Assembly (NCBI RefSeq): GCF_029959445.1
Contig: NZ_JASCOR010000032.1
Span: 1-34,190 of the forward strand
Origin: Stenotrophomonas sp. PS02298
GTDB taxonomy: Bacteria; Pseudomonadota; Gammaproteobacteria; Xanthomonadales; Xanthomonadaceae
Direction: 5' to 3'
DNA: 34,190 nucleotides
A program made the translations under genes and the position numbers. A model generated the notes under the pieces. That model was given only the letters and a program-made list of their open reading frames with translations, ran no database searches and was not told where the DNA came from. Positions 1 to 8,494 of this stretch are shown piece after piece (the stretch's first letter is position 1; every line of letters starts with the position of its first letter).

Positions 1-90
1 GGCTTTGGCTCCTGGCTTTGGCTCCTGGCTTTGGCTCCTGGCTTTGGCTTTGGCTTTGGCTTTGGCTCCTGGCTTTAGCTTTAGCTTTAG
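1..90. repeat. Tandem repeat of GGCTTT / GGCTTTGGCTCCT units
   Basis: The first 70 bases are built from the 13-base unit GGCTTTGGCTCCT and its 6-base core GGCTTT, and then drift into GGCTTTAGC-type units up to about 90. A reading frame runs through it and gives an Ala/Leu-rich peptide fused to the dehydrogenase downstream. That frame is a product of the repeat, because the dehydrogenase has its own ribosome binding site and start at 233. The copy number is likely to vary between strains. Confidence 0.85.
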
Positions 91-116
91 CCCTTCTCCC
101 GCCTGCGGGAGAAGGG
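91..116. repeat. Intergenic palindrome (CCCTTCTCCCG / CGGGAGAAGGG)
   Basis: Perfect 11-bp arms at 91-101 and 106-116 enclose the loop CCTG and are followed by TTGGGATGAGGG. The same core recurs in inverted order at 6013-6057, so this is one member of a dispersed intergenic repeat family. It has no T-tract, so a terminator role is not supported. From 117 to 220 nothing else is recognisable. Confidence 0.8.
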
Positions 117-232
117 TTGGGATGAGGGGGCGCTTTAGCCTTGGCCCTTGCTTGGGGCGGCGACGTCACCTCCCCACACCCGCATCGTCGCAAAGTGCGA
201 AAATCAACATCCCCTGCCCCAAGGATTCCGCA

Positions 233-985
233 ATGTCCAAGACCGCTTTGATCACCGGCGCCACGTCCGGCTTCGGTGCCGCCGCTGTCCGTCGCTTCGC
301 TGCGGCCGGCTGGAAAGTGATCGCCACCGGTCGCCGTGCCGAGCGTCTGCAGCCGCTGGTTGAAGAATTCGGCGCTGACAAGATCCACGCCGCCGCCTTC
401 GACATCCGCGATGCCGCCGCAATGGCGGCCGCACTTGCAGCATTGCCGCCCGCCTTCCGCGACATCGACCTGCTGGTCAACAATGCCGGTCTCGCCCAAG
501 GTACCGCTGCGGCCCAGCACGCCAGCCTGGAAGACTGGCGCACCATGATCGACACCAACATCACCGCACTGGTGACGCTGACCCATCATCTGCTGCCCAA
601 GCTCGTGGAGCGCCGTGGCGCGATCATCAACATCAGCTCCACCGCCGCGCTGTATCCGTATCCAGGCGGCAATGCCTATGGCGGCACCAAGGCCTTCGTC
701 AGCCAGTTCTCGCTGGGCCTGCGCTCGGACCTGCACGGCACCGGCGTACGCGTGACCGCAATCGAGCCTGGCATGGCCGAAACCGAATTCACCTTGGTGC
801 GTACGCACGGCAACCAGGCCGCATCCGATCAGCTGTACGGCGGCGCCAGCCCGATGACTGCCGATGACATCGCCGAGCAGATCTTCTGGGTGGCGACGCT
901 ACCCGAACACCTCAACGTCAATCGCATCGAGTTGATGCCGGTAAGCCAGTCGTTTGCTGGCTTCCAGGTGGCACGCAACGCCTGA
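233..985 (+). CDS. ydfG: SDR-family NADP-dependent dehydrogenase, YdfG-like (3-hydroxy acid / serine dehydrogenase)
   Basis: A 250-residue short-chain dehydrogenase that probably oxidises the beta-hydroxyl of 3-hydroxy acids or serine-type substrates with NADP in the cytoplasm. The Rossmann glycine motif TGATSGFG is at residues 8-15, ATGRR after strand 2 (31-35) suggests NADP preference, NNAG is at 83-86, and the catalytic set is N109, S136, Y149 and K153 (YGGTK). The order and spacing match E. coli YdfG (248 residues) along the whole length, including the DLHGT and IEPGMAETEF stretches. The start at 233 is chosen because AAGGA at 221-225 lies 7 bases upstream and the family begins just before the glycine motif. 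The frame is open upstream only because of the tandem repeat. Substrate is inferred from the family. Confidence 0.9.
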   Translation: MSKTALITGATSGFGAAAVRRFAAAGWKVIATGRRAERLQPLVEEFGADKIHAAAFDIRDAAAMAAALAALPPAFRDIDLLVNNAGLAQGTAAAQHASLEDWRTMIDTNITALVTLTHHLLPKLVERRGAIINISSTAALYPYPGGNAYGGTKAFVSQFSLGLRSDLHGTGVRVTAIEPGMAETEFTLVRTHGNQAASDQLYGGASPMTADDIAEQIFWVATLPEHLNVNRIELMPVSQSFAGFQVARNA

Positions 986-1025
986 TCGCACGAAGCGCAG
1001 CCCTTGGCTGCGCCTTCGCGGCAAC

Positions 1026-1466
1026 TCAGTCCAGCCAGCCGTCACGCTCGCTGTGCAGGATGCGGCCATCGATGCCGCTCATGCGGACTTCAACGCGCTG
1101 GTTGCGGGCGTTGCGTGCTTCCAGCTTCCAGGTGGCGCCATCGCGTTCCAGCGAGTGGATCTCGCGCAGGCCAGCAGCGCCAGCCCGGGCCAGGATCTGC
1201 TCGCTGCCCAGCAGGGCGCGGCCGTCGTGCTCGTCGAAGATCTCACCGGTCGCCGGGTCCACCCACACCTCGGCGAAGCGGCCATCGGCGCGCGCGACAT
1301 CGGCTTCCCACAGGCCGTCGTCCTTCTCGATCTCGTGGATCTGCGTGTAACCGGCGGCACGCAGCTTCTGCTCGACCTCGGCCATGCCCAGCGACTTGGT
1401 CTGTGCATGGGCGCTGGTGCTCAATGCCGCGGCGATGGCGGCGGTGGCGAACAATGACTTCAACAT
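1026..1466 (-). CDS. Secreted PepSY-domain protein (two repeats)
   Basis: A 146-residue periplasmic protein of unknown exact role. Residues 1-21 form a signal peptide ending in AHA. Two PepSY-type repeats follow, roughly residues 27-77 (ending VWVDPATGEIFDE) and 86-140 (ending VRMSGIDGRILH). PepSY domains often inhibit proteases or are found beside two-component systems. AAGGA lies about 9 bases before the start codon on the minus strand. The gene is divergent from a second PepSY gene at 1587 that leads the phoP-phoQ operon, so the shared 120-bp spacer with its PhoP-box-like repeats may control both. Confidence 0.85.
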   Translation of the reverse strand: MLKSLFATAAIAAALSTSAHAQTKSLGMAEVEQKLRAAGYTQIHEIEKDDGLWEADVARADGRFAEVWVDPATGEIFDEHDGRALLGSEQILARAGAAGLREIHSLERDGATWKLEARNARNQRVEVRMSGIDGRILHSERDGWLD

Positions 1467-1524
1467 GGGGGAGTTCCTTGAGTGCTGCCGGATCAGCCCG
1501 GCCCAAACAGTCTCCGCCGCCTGC

Positions 1525-1563
1525 CTAACAGTGTCCTAGCCAGTACTGTTAGTCGATTGTTAG
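1525..1563. promoter_or_regulatory. PhoP-box-like direct repeat in front of the PepSY-phoPQ operon
   Basis: TGTTAG at 1547-1552 and again at 1558-1563 form an exact direct repeat with a 5-base spacer, the geometry of the enterobacterial PhoP box (TGTTTA-N5-TGTTTA). An inverted copy, CTAACA, lies at 1525-1530. The downstream repeat ends 10 bases before a possible -10 (TATCAAT, 1574-1580), close to the spacing of PhoP-activated promoters. The likely reading is autoregulation of the operon; binding is inferred. Confidence 0.55.
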
Positions 1564-1586
1564 CCAGCTGCGTTATCAATAGCGCC

Positions 1587-1895
1587 ATGTTTTCCTACCG
1601 CACCCTTGTCGCCCTCGCTGGCCTGTCCTTGCTGACCGCAGGCACGCCGCTGGCCATTGCCCACGGCCAGGACGCCGCACAGCAGACCGCTCGCCAGGCC
1701 TTGAAGCAGGGCCGCTACGTGCCGCTGGAAAACATCGTGCGCGATGCCCTGCAGCGGCATCCGGGCAAGCTGCTGGAAGTGGAACTCGACGACGGTATCT
1801 ACGAAGTGGAAATCCTGCGCGCAGACGGCGTGGTCATCGAGCTCGACTATGATGCCCGCAGCGGTGCCCTGCTGAAGATCGAACTGGACGATTGA
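1587..1895 (+). CDS. Small secreted PepSY-domain protein, first gene of the phoPQ operon
   Basis: A 102-residue protein with a signal peptide (residues 1-24, ending AIAHG) and a single PepSY domain (about 32-101; LEVELDDGIYEVEIL then ELDYDARSGALLKIELDD). Its TGA stop overlaps the ATG of the response regulator (TGATG at 1893-1897), so it is translated with the two-component system and may act as a periplasmic modulator of the sensor. There is no convincing Shine-Dalgarno sequence before ATG 1587, and the candidate -10 at 1574-1580 would place the transcript start almost at this ATG, so the message may be leaderless. An upstream in-frame start at 1482 is rejected because it would put residues ahead of the signal peptide and run through the repeats. 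Confidence 0.85.
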   Translation: MFSYRTLVALAGLSLLTAGTPLAIAHGQDAAQQTARQALKQGRYVPLENIVRDALQRHPGKLLEVELDDGIYEVEILRADGVVIELDYDARSGALLKIELDD

Positions 1896-2557
1896 TGCGG
1901 ATCCTGTTGGCCGAAGATGACCTTGAACTGGCCAGCCGCCTGCAGCCCTTGCTGGAGCAGGCCGGCTACGTGGTCAGCCACGTCAGCGACGGCCGCGAAG
2001 CCGAGGAACTCGGCCAGATCGAGGAACTGCAGGCAGCCATCGTCGACCTTGGCCTGCCCGGCCTCGATGGGCTCAGCGTGATCGAGCGCTGGCGTGGCAA
2101 TGGCCGCGACTTCCCGGTGCTGGTGCTGACCGCGCGCGGGCGCTGGCACGACAAGTTGGCCGGCTTCGATGCCGGTGCCGATGACTACCTGACCAAGCCC
2201 TTCCAGGCCGATGAACTGATCCTGCGCCTGCGGGCGCTGATCCGCCGCAGCAACGGCCATGCGAGCGCGCAGCTGAGCTGTGGGCCGCTGCAACTGGAGA
2301 TCAACGCCGGGCGCTTCCTGCTGGAAGGACAGCCACTGTCACTGAGCCCGCAGGAGTTCCGCCTGCTCAGCTATTTCATCCACCATCCGGGCAGCGTCGT
2401 CAGCCGCGAGCGGCTGGGCGAACAGGTCTTCGACGGCGGCCATGATCCCGACTCCAACGCACTGGATGTGCTGCTGGGACGGCTGCGGCGCAAACTTGGC
2501 GTGGACATGATCCAGACCGTACGCGGCCAAGGCTGGCGTTTGGTCGCTCCGGTATGA
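1895..2557 (+). CDS. phoP: OmpR/PhoP-family response regulator
   Basis: A 220-residue DNA-binding response regulator. The receiver domain (1-115) has acidic residues E7-D9, phospho-acceptor D51 within IVDLGLP, T79 and K101 (TKPF). The winged-helix domain (about 125-220) ends VRGQGWRLVAPV. Several blocks match enterobacterial PhoP closely (DLGLP..DGLS.I..WR, LVLTAR..W.DK, GADDY.TKPF). PhoP-type regulators respond to low Mg2+ or antimicrobial peptides and control envelope genes. ATG 1895 is used rather than the TTG one codon upstream, because it gives the family N-terminus MRILLAEDD. The stop overlaps the next gene (ATGA at 2554-2557). Confidence 0.9.
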   Translation: MRILLAEDDLELASRLQPLLEQAGYVVSHVSDGREAEELGQIEELQAAIVDLGLPGLDGLSVIERWRGNGRDFPVLVLTARGRWHDKLAGFDAGADDYLTKPFQADELILRLRALIRRSNGHASAQLSCGPLQLEINAGRFLLEGQPLSLSPQEFRLLSYFIHHPGSVVSRERLGEQVFDGGHDPDSNALDVLLGRLRRKLGVDMIQTVRGQGWRLVAPV

Positions 2558-3882
2558 AGACGCTTTCGCTACGTGCACGCCTGCTGCTGGCTGGCAGCTT
2601 GGGGCTGGTGCTGGTATCGGTGCTGGCCGGTGTACTGCTGGGGCGCTTGTTCGAACAGGCAGCGCGCGACAACCTGGACACGCAACTGGAACAGGATCTG
2701 CTGACCGTATTGGCGCAGGCCGAGATCGACGCCAGCGGCAAGCTCACGCTGCGCCAGGAACCCAACGACGCCCGCTTCCAGCGGGTGTTCTCCGGCGCGT
2801 ACTGGCAGATCGCCACGACCGATGGCCAGGTGCTGCTGCAATCACGCTCGTTGTGGGACGAGAGCCTGCAGCCGCCGATTCCAAGGATTCCCACCCAGGC
2901 AATCGGCGCGGACTTCAGCGGTCCGATGCAGCAACCCCTGCGCGGCCTGACCCAACAGGTGCGCTTGCCGCGCAGCAAAGCACCACTGCAGGTCACCGTC
3001 GCCAGCGATCGCAGCCAGCTGGATGCCGATGTCGCCCGTTTCCGCCAGCGCTCGGCGCTGGCGATGGCGGTATTGATCGCAGCGTGGCTGGCGGTGCTGG
3101 TCAGCCAGGTGCAGTTCGGCCTGCGTCCATTGCGCGCGCTTGGCAAGCGTGTGGAACAGGTGCGTCATGGCGATGCCGCACAGATCAGCAGCGAGGGGCT
3201 GGGGCGCGAAGTAGCGCCGCTGGCCGAAGAACTCAACGCCCTGCTGGCCCACCACCAGCGCATGGTCAGCCGCGCGCGCAGTAGCGCGCAGGATCTGGCG
3301 CATGCGTTGAAGACACCGCTGAGCGTGCTGCATGCCGAAGCCGATGGCAGCGGCGAGCACTGGCGACAAACCGTGCGCGAGCAAAGCCGGCGCATGCAGG
3401 CAAGCATTGATCGTTATCTGGCCTCGGGCATGGCCGCAGACCGGCATCAACGCAGTGCTATCGCGCCAGTCGCGCAATCGCTGTGCCGACTGATGCAGCG
3501 TGTGCACGGCGAGCGCGGCATTCACTTCGTCGCCGACGCCATCGATGCGCAGCTGTGCTTTGCCGGCGCGGCAGCCGACCTTGAGGAAATGCTTGGCAAC
3601 CTGCTCGACAACGCTGGCCGCTGGGCAGCACATGAAGTACGCATCCAGGCGCGCGCCGATGACCAGCAGCTGCTGATCGACGTCATCGACGACGGCCCGG
3701 GCTTGGCTGAGGAAGCGCTGCAACAGGTGCTGCAACGTGGCGTGCGCCTGGACGAACGCGATGGCAGCAGCGGGCTTGGGCTGGCGATAGTCGGCGACAT
3801 CGTCGACAGCTATGGCGGCAGCTTGAGCCTTCGAAATACCGGCAACGGTCTGTGCGCCAGCCTGCAGCTGCCACGGGCCTGA
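2554..3882 (+). CDS. phoQ: Sensor histidine kinase, PhoQ-type partner
   Basis: A 442-residue inner-membrane kinase. A first membrane segment (about 10-30) is followed by a periplasmic sensor region (31-167), a second membrane segment (about 168-187), a HAMP linker (188-240), a dimerisation domain with phospho-accepting H250 (DLAHALKTPL), and an ATPase domain with N-box LGNLLDNA, G1 box DDGPGL and G2 box GSSGLGLAI. It overlaps the regulator by 4 bp, so the two form a cognate pair. The name phoQ follows the similarity of the regulator and the usual arrangement in Xanthomonas and Stenotrophomonas; the sensor region itself does not prove the ligand. Confidence 0.85.
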   Translation: MKTLSLRARLLLAGSLGLVLVSVLAGVLLGRLFEQAARDNLDTQLEQDLLTVLAQAEIDASGKLTLRQEPNDARFQRVFSGAYWQIATTDGQVLLQSRSLWDESLQPPIPRIPTQAIGADFSGPMQQPLRGLTQQVRLPRSKAPLQVTVASDRSQLDADVARFRQRSALAMAVLIAAWLAVLVSQVQFGLRPLRALGKRVEQVRHGDAAQISSEGLGREVAPLAEELNALLAHHQRMVSRARSSAQDLAHALKTPLSVLHAEADGSGEHWRQTVREQSRRMQASIDRYLASGMAADRHQRSAIAPVAQSLCRLMQRVHGERGIHFVADAIDAQLCFAGAAADLEEMLGNLLDNAGRWAAHEVRIQARADDQQLLIDVIDDGPGLAEEALQQVLQRGVRLDERDGSSGLGLAIVGDIVDSYGGSLSLRNTGNGLCASLQLPRA

Positions 3883-3894
3883 GCGCACGTCACG

Positions 3895-3940
3895 AACAGA
3901 AAACGCCGCGCTGGCAAGCCTGCGCGGCGTTTTCTGTTTC
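3895..3940. terminator. Bidirectional rho-independent terminator between phoQ and speA
   Basis: Perfect 16-bp arms at 3896-3911 and 3922-3937 enclose a 10-base loop. The stem has GC-rich inner and A/T-rich outer halves, giving a T-rich tail in each direction. It lies between convergent genes and would stop both. Confidence 0.92.
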
Positions 3941-3958
3941 CTTACAGGTGCCGTTGGA

Positions 3959-5848
3959 TCAGCCCAGCGGTTCGTCCGACAGGTAGGTGTAACCGGTCAG
4001 GCCCGCTTCCAGTGCGGCATCCAACTCCGCGGCACGTTCGGCCGACAGATCGGCGGCGGCGACGCGCTCACGGTAAGCCGTGCGCAGGTCAGCCAGGCTG
4101 TAGCCCACATAATCCAGCATCACATCGGTGGTATCACCGCGACGCTGCTGGGTGATCACGTAGCCGTCGTCTTCCACCACCACTTCCACCGCGTCGGTAT
4201 CGCCGAACAGGTTGTGGATGTCGCCGAGGATTTCCTGGTAGGCGCCCACCAGGAAGAAGCCGATTCGGTAGCTCTCGCCATGGCGTACCGCGTGCAGCGG
4301 CAGCGAGCTGTCCAGGCTTTCGTTCTCGACGTAGGTCTTGACCATGCCATCGGAATCGCAGGTCATGTCGGCGATCACGCCGCGACGCTCGGGGCGCTCG
4401 TTCAAGCGCTCGATCGGCACGATCGGGAACACCTGGTCGATTGCCCATGCATCCGGGATCGACTCGAACACGCTGAAGTTGACGAAGTACTTGTCGACCA
4501 GGCGGTCGTTCAATTCGTCCAGCGCCGGGCGATGGCTCTTTTCGTCATAGCTCAGGCGCGCACGCACGCCGTTGGCGATGGCGTAGAACAGGTCATCAAT
4601 GCGCGCACGCTGCGGCAGGTCGATCTGGCCCAGCGCATAAGCGCTCAAGCCCTCGGCATGGAAATGCTGGGCTTCCTGGAACAGTTCCACCGCCGGGCGC
4701 TGGTCGAGTTCCTCATGGATCTCGCGCAGGTGACGGATCGCCGCCGGCTCGTCGTCATGCGCTTCCGGCACGCGGCCTTCGGCTGCCTGCTCCACTTCCG
4801 ACACATTGGCGATCAGCACGGCGTGATGCGCGGTCATCGCGCGGCCGCACTCGGTGATGATGCGCGGCGGGGTCAGGCCATGCGCTTCGCAGGCCTCGGC
4901 CAGCGGCTGCACGATGTTGCTGGCGTAGGCGTTGAGGCCGTAATTGATCGAGCAGTAGCTGCGCGAACGGGTGCCTTCGTAGTCGATGCCCAGACCGCCG
5001 CCGACATCGACGTGGCTGATCTTGGCGCCCAGCTGCGACAGCTCGACGAAGTAACGGGTGGCCTCGCGCATGCCGTTGGCGATGTCGCGCACATTGCTGA
5101 TCTGGCTGCCCATGTGGAAATGCAGCAGGTTCAGGCAATCGGCGTACTCGGTGTCACGCAGGGCCTTCCACAGGTCCAGCAGCTGGCGCGGGGACAGGCC
5201 GAACTTGGCCTTGTCGCCACCGCTGTTCTGCCACTTGCCAGCGCCCAGCGAGGCAAGGCGCATGCGCACGCCCAGGCCTGGCTTCACGTCCAATGCCTTG
5301 GATTCCTCCAGCACCAGCTTCAGCTCGGACGGCTTCTCGATGACGATATAGGTCTGCAGGCCGAGCTTGCGGCCGATCAGGGCCAAGCGGATGTACTCGC
5401 GGTCCTTGTAGCCGTTGCAGACGATCAGTCCGCCCGGCCGGCTCAGCGCCAGCACTGCCATCAGCTCCGGCTTGGAGCCGGCTTCCAGGCCAAAGCCCTC
5501 GCCGTGGTGGCTGGCCAGGGTGCCGGCCACGCCACGGTGCTGGTTCACCTTGATCGGGTAGACCGCGGTATAGCCGCCAGCGTAGTCCCAGTCGGACTGG
5601 GCCTGGGCGAAGGCAGCCTGCAGCTTGCCCAGGCGCTGGCCGAGGATGTCCGGGAAGCGCACCAGCAACGGCAGTTTGGCGCCGGCGGCACGTGCCGAAT
5701 CGACAACCTGCGGCAACGACACCGCCGCGCCTTGGGCGCCTGCGGGACGGACCACGACGTGCCCGGCGGCATCGACGTCGAAATAACCATCAGACCAGTG
5801 CGGAATCGAATAGGTCTTGCGGGCCTGTTCGAGGGACCAATCGCTCAT
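3959..5848 (-). CDS. speA: Biosynthetic arginine decarboxylase
   Basis: A 629-residue PLP enzyme of fold III that decarboxylates arginine to agmatine, the first step of the arginine route to putrescine and spermidine. PLP-binding K100 lies in AVYPIKVNQHR. The glycine-rich phosphate-binding stretch DVGGGLGIDYEG, the HFHMGSQ block and the C-terminal catalytic-cysteine motif DMTCDSDG are all present. The start at 5848 (MSDWSLEQARKTYSI) is preferred over the upstream in-frame ATG at 5935, because the family begins here and the 29 extra residues have no family character. It is divergent from speE, so the cell has arginine decarboxylase next to spermidine synthase. No agmatine-processing gene or speD is in the window. 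Confidence 0.95.
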   Translation of the reverse strand: MSDWSLEQARKTYSIPHWSDGYFDVDAAGHVVVRPAGAQGAAVSLPQVVDSARAAGAKLPLLVRFPDILGQRLGKLQAAFAQAQSDWDYAGGYTAVYPIKVNQHRGVAGTLASHHGEGFGLEAGSKPELMAVLALSRPGGLIVCNGYKDREYIRLALIGRKLGLQTYIVIEKPSELKLVLEESKALDVKPGLGVRMRLASLGAGKWQNSGGDKAKFGLSPRQLLDLWKALRDTEYADCLNLLHFHMGSQISNVRDIANGMREATRYFVELSQLGAKISHVDVGGGLGIDYEGTRSRSYCSINYGLNAYASNIVQPLAEACEAHGLTPPRIITECGRAMTAHHAVLIANVSEVEQAAEGRVPEAHDDEPAAIRHLREIHEELDQRPAVELFQEAQHFHAEGLSAYALGQIDLPQRARIDDLFYAIANGVRARLSYDEKSHRPALDELNDRLVDKYFVNFSVFESIPDAWAIDQVFPIVPIERLNERPERRGVIADMTCDSDGMVKTYVENESLDSSLPLHAVRHGESYRIGFFLVGAYQEILGDIHNLFGDTDAVEVVVEDDGYVITQQRRGDTTDVMLDYVGYSLADLRTAYRERVAAADLSAERAAELDAALEAGLTGYTYLSDEPLG

Positions 5849-5940
5849 CGGCGTAGCAACTCTCAGCTGTGGATAAACAAGGACGCGCATTCTAACGCTA
5901 GCGGGGCAAGGGTCCGTTACAATCCGCGCCCTCACTACCT

Positions 5941-6057
5941 CCCCTCTCCCCCCGGGAGAGGGGTCGGGGGTGAGGGTAAGCGTGAAACCTGAATATGTCA
6001 GGCTTCGCCCTTACCCTCATCCGCCCCTTCGGGGCACCTTCTCCCAACGGGAGAAGG
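5941..6057. repeat. Cluster of intergenic palindromes between speA and speE
   Basis: Three nested palindromes occupy the divergent spacer: CCCCTCTCCC/GGGAGAGGGG (5941-5950 and 5954-5963), TGAGGGTAAG with its complement (5971-5980 and 6010-6019), and CCTTCTCCC/GGGAGAAGG (6037-6045 and 6049-6057), with a small GCCCCTTCGGGGC hairpin at 6023-6035. This resembles two repeat copies inserted head to head. The third palindrome has the same core as the one at 91-116. Confidence 0.85.
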
Positions 6058-6085
6058 GCACAGCCTCCCCTTCCAGGAACTTGCA

Positions 6086-6943
6086 ATGACCTCCAACGAA
6101 AACTGGTTCATCGAACACTTCCAGCCGACCGGTTCGGCTATTGGTTTCCGCATCACCGGCAAGCTGGACGAGGTGCAGTCGCCGTTCCAGAAGATCGAGA
6201 TCTACGACAGTACCGACTGGGGCAAGTTGATGGTCATCGACGGCGCCATGATGCTGACCACCAAGGACAATTTCTTCTACCACGAGATGATCAGCCACCC
6301 GGTGCTGTTCACCCACCCGGCGCCCAAGCGCGTGGTCATCATCGGCGGCGGCGACTGCGGCACCCTGCGCGAGGTGCTCAAGCACCCGGGCGTGGAAAGC
6401 GCCACCCAGTGCGATATCGACGAGCAGGTCACCCGCATGGCCGAGAAGTATTTCCCGGAACTGTGCGAATCCAACGGTGACGCCCGCGCCGAGCTGCTGT
6501 TCGACGACGGCGTGGCCTACATGGCCAACTGCGCCCCGGGCAGCGTGGACGTGGTGATCGTGGACTCCACCGACCCGGTCGGCCCGGCCGAAGGCCTGTT
6601 CAACAAGGCCTTCTTCGAGAGCTGCTTCCGCGCCCTGAAGGACGACGGCCTGCTGGTGCAGCAGAGCGAGTCGCCGCTGGCCCTGCTGGAGCTGATCAAG
6701 GACATGCGTTCGGAAATGGGCAAGGCCGGCTTCCAGTCGTTCAAGACCCTGCCGTTCCCGCAGCCGTGCTACCCGACCGGCTGGTGGTCGGTGACCGTGG
6801 CCAGCAAGCAGGCCGGTTTCGGCTTCGGCTTCCGCGAGGCCGATTCGGCCGCCAAGCCGTTCGACACCCTGTACTACACCGCTCCGCTGCACACCGGCGT
6901 GCTGGTCAGCCCGCCGTTCGTGGCCAAGGCGCTGGGCGAATAA
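6086..6943 (+). CDS. speE: Spermidine synthase
   Basis: A 285-residue aminopropyltransferase that transfers the aminopropyl group from decarboxylated S-adenosylmethionine to putrescine. The N-terminal beta domain (1-60) is followed by a Rossmann domain with the nucleotide-binding stretch VVIIGGGDCGTLREVLKH and the catalytic-aspartate loop VDSTDPVGPAEGLF. The QSESP and PCYPTGWW motifs of the family are present. An AGGA-type ribosome binding site lies about 8 bases before ATG 6086. It is transcribed away from speA across a spacer filled with palindromes, and is followed by a terminator. Confidence 0.96.
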   Translation: MTSNENWFIEHFQPTGSAIGFRITGKLDEVQSPFQKIEIYDSTDWGKLMVIDGAMMLTTKDNFFYHEMISHPVLFTHPAPKRVVIIGGGDCGTLREVLKHPGVESATQCDIDEQVTRMAEKYFPELCESNGDARAELLFDDGVAYMANCAPGSVDVVIVDSTDPVGPAEGLFNKAFFESCFRALKDDGLLVQQSESPLALLELIKDMRSEMGKAGFQSFKTLPFPQPCYPTGWWSVTVASKQAGFGFGFREADSAAKPFDTLYYTAPLHTGVLVSPPFVAKALGE

Positions 6944-6967
6944 GCCCCCTGCCAGCGCCGTGAACCG

Positions 6968-7002
6968 AACCCCGCGCCCGCAACGGCGCGGGGTTTTCGT
7001 TT
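6968..7002 (+). terminator. Rho-independent terminator after speE
   Basis: Perfect 11-bp arms (6968-6978 and 6985-6995) enclose the loop CGCAAC and run into TTTTCGTTTT. Confidence 0.92.
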
Positions 7003-7080
7003 TCTGGCCATGACGCACACAGGCGCGCGTCACATCAGCCACGCCATCGCAACAATCATTTCCGTCACACGGCGCCTACA

Positions 7081-7124
7081 TTTTTTTTACATTCAGCAAT
7101 TCATGGACTGTGCAGTTTTATAAT
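7081..7124 (+). promoter_or_regulatory. Candidate promoter for the kinase-like gene (TATAAT at 7119-7124)
   Basis: An A/T-rich stretch unusual for this genome holds eight T in a row (7081-7088) and an exact TATAAT at 7119-7124, about 86 bases before the gene at 7210. No -35 hexamer at 16-18 bases is convincing, so only the -10 is supported. Confidence 0.4.
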
Positions 7125-7209
7125 TTCCGCACACCCTCGCCCGCCCAGGGCACGTTAGACCGGCTTTGCAAGACGCTTTCCGCGCCATGCCCGCGTCAGG
7201 AAGGTTTTG

Positions 7210-7866
7210 ATGAATACATTGCCCAGCTTCGACGGCGAACACGCGATTGTCCCAGCCCACCATCTGCTCAAGCGTGGCGAACGCCTGCTGGAGCCAGACG
7301 TCTACCGCACCGAACTTGACGGCCGCCCGGCCGTGGTCAAGGACTACCGCCGCTATCAAGGCACCCCCCTGTCGCCGGTGGCGCGCCTGCTGGTGCGCCG
7401 CGAAGCCAAGGTGCTCAAGCGCCTGCAGGGTTGGAAGCACGCGCCGGCGCTGCTGGGCACCCTTGGCGGTCTGGCACTGGGCATGGAATTCATCCCCGGT
7501 GACACCTTGAGCGCCGGCGTGCAGGGCGTCACCCAGGAAGTCTTCGACCAGCTGCAGAACGCGCTGGCGCGCCTGCATGCGGCCGGCATCACCCATAACG
7601 ACCTGCACGGCACCAATGTGGTGGTCAGCGCCGGCGTGCCGGTATTGCTGGACTTCACTTCGGCGCTGCGCTCGCCACGCTGGTTCCGGAACTGGCCGAT
7701 CTCACGCCAGCTGCGCCGCAGCGACATGAAGAACCTGGTGAAGATGCGCCAGCGCCTGACCGGACAGCAGCCCTCCGCCGAGCAGGCCGCAGCGCTGGCC
7801 GAGCCAGGCTGGGTGCAAGCGGTGCGGAATACGTGGAAGCGGCTTTATCGGCGGATCAAGGGCTAA
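7210..7866 (+). CDS. Small RIO/Kdo-kinase-like protein
   Basis: A 218-residue protein with a minimal protein-kinase-like fold. Candidate catalytic elements are K44 (AVVKDY), E65 (RREAKVLKRL), the catalytic loop HNDLHGTN (H129, D131, N136) and a DFG-equivalent DFT at 148-150. The HxDxHxxN loop resembles RIO kinases and lipopolysaccharide (Kdo/WaaP) kinases more than eukaryotic-type kinases. The C-terminus is basic (WKRLYRRIKG), which would suit the membrane surface. ATG 7210 is used because AGGAAGG lies at 7199-7205 just upstream; a TTG directly before it is less likely. The substrate cannot be told from the sequence. Confidence 0.8.
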   Translation: MNTLPSFDGEHAIVPAHHLLKRGERLLEPDVYRTELDGRPAVVKDYRRYQGTPLSPVARLLVRREAKVLKRLQGWKHAPALLGTLGGLALGMEFIPGDTLSAGVQGVTQEVFDQLQNALARLHAAGITHNDLHGTNVVVSAGVPVLLDFTSALRSPRWFRNWPISRQLRRSDMKNLVKMRQRLTGQQPSAEQAAALAEPGWVQAVRNTWKRLYRRIKG

Positions 7867-7870
7867 AGCC

Positions 7871-7969
7871 AAGGCTTACCCCTCCCCAACCCTCCCCTCC
7901 GCCTTCGGCGCAAGGGAGGGGGCCAAGCTCTGCTCCCTCCCTTGCGCGTAGCGCAGGGGAGGGGTGCTC
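7871..7969. repeat. Intergenic palindromic repeat (CCCTCCC...GGGAGGG type), copy 1
   Basis: Two adjoining palindromes: one around CCTCCGCCTTCGGCGCAAGG, the other pairing CCCTCCCTTGCGC with GCGCAGGGGAGGG. The element lies between the kinase-like gene and the convergent glnK. A closely related copy lies at 10325-10431. Confidence 0.8.
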
Positions 7970-8000
7970 TAAAGTTCCAAGGCTTCAAAACCCCAAAACC

Positions 8001-8462
<462 letters not shown>

Positions 8463-8494
8463 CTAGGCTCGGCTCACCCCTGCGGAGAAACCCC

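Noticed and set aside
1-90. CRISPR-like array
   Set aside because: Units are 6 and 13 bases and directly joined, with no spacers.
5-232. N-terminal extension of the dehydrogenase through the tandem repeat
   Set aside because: The translation is a repeat-derived Ala/Leu run, and the gene has its own ribosome binding site and family-typical start at 233.
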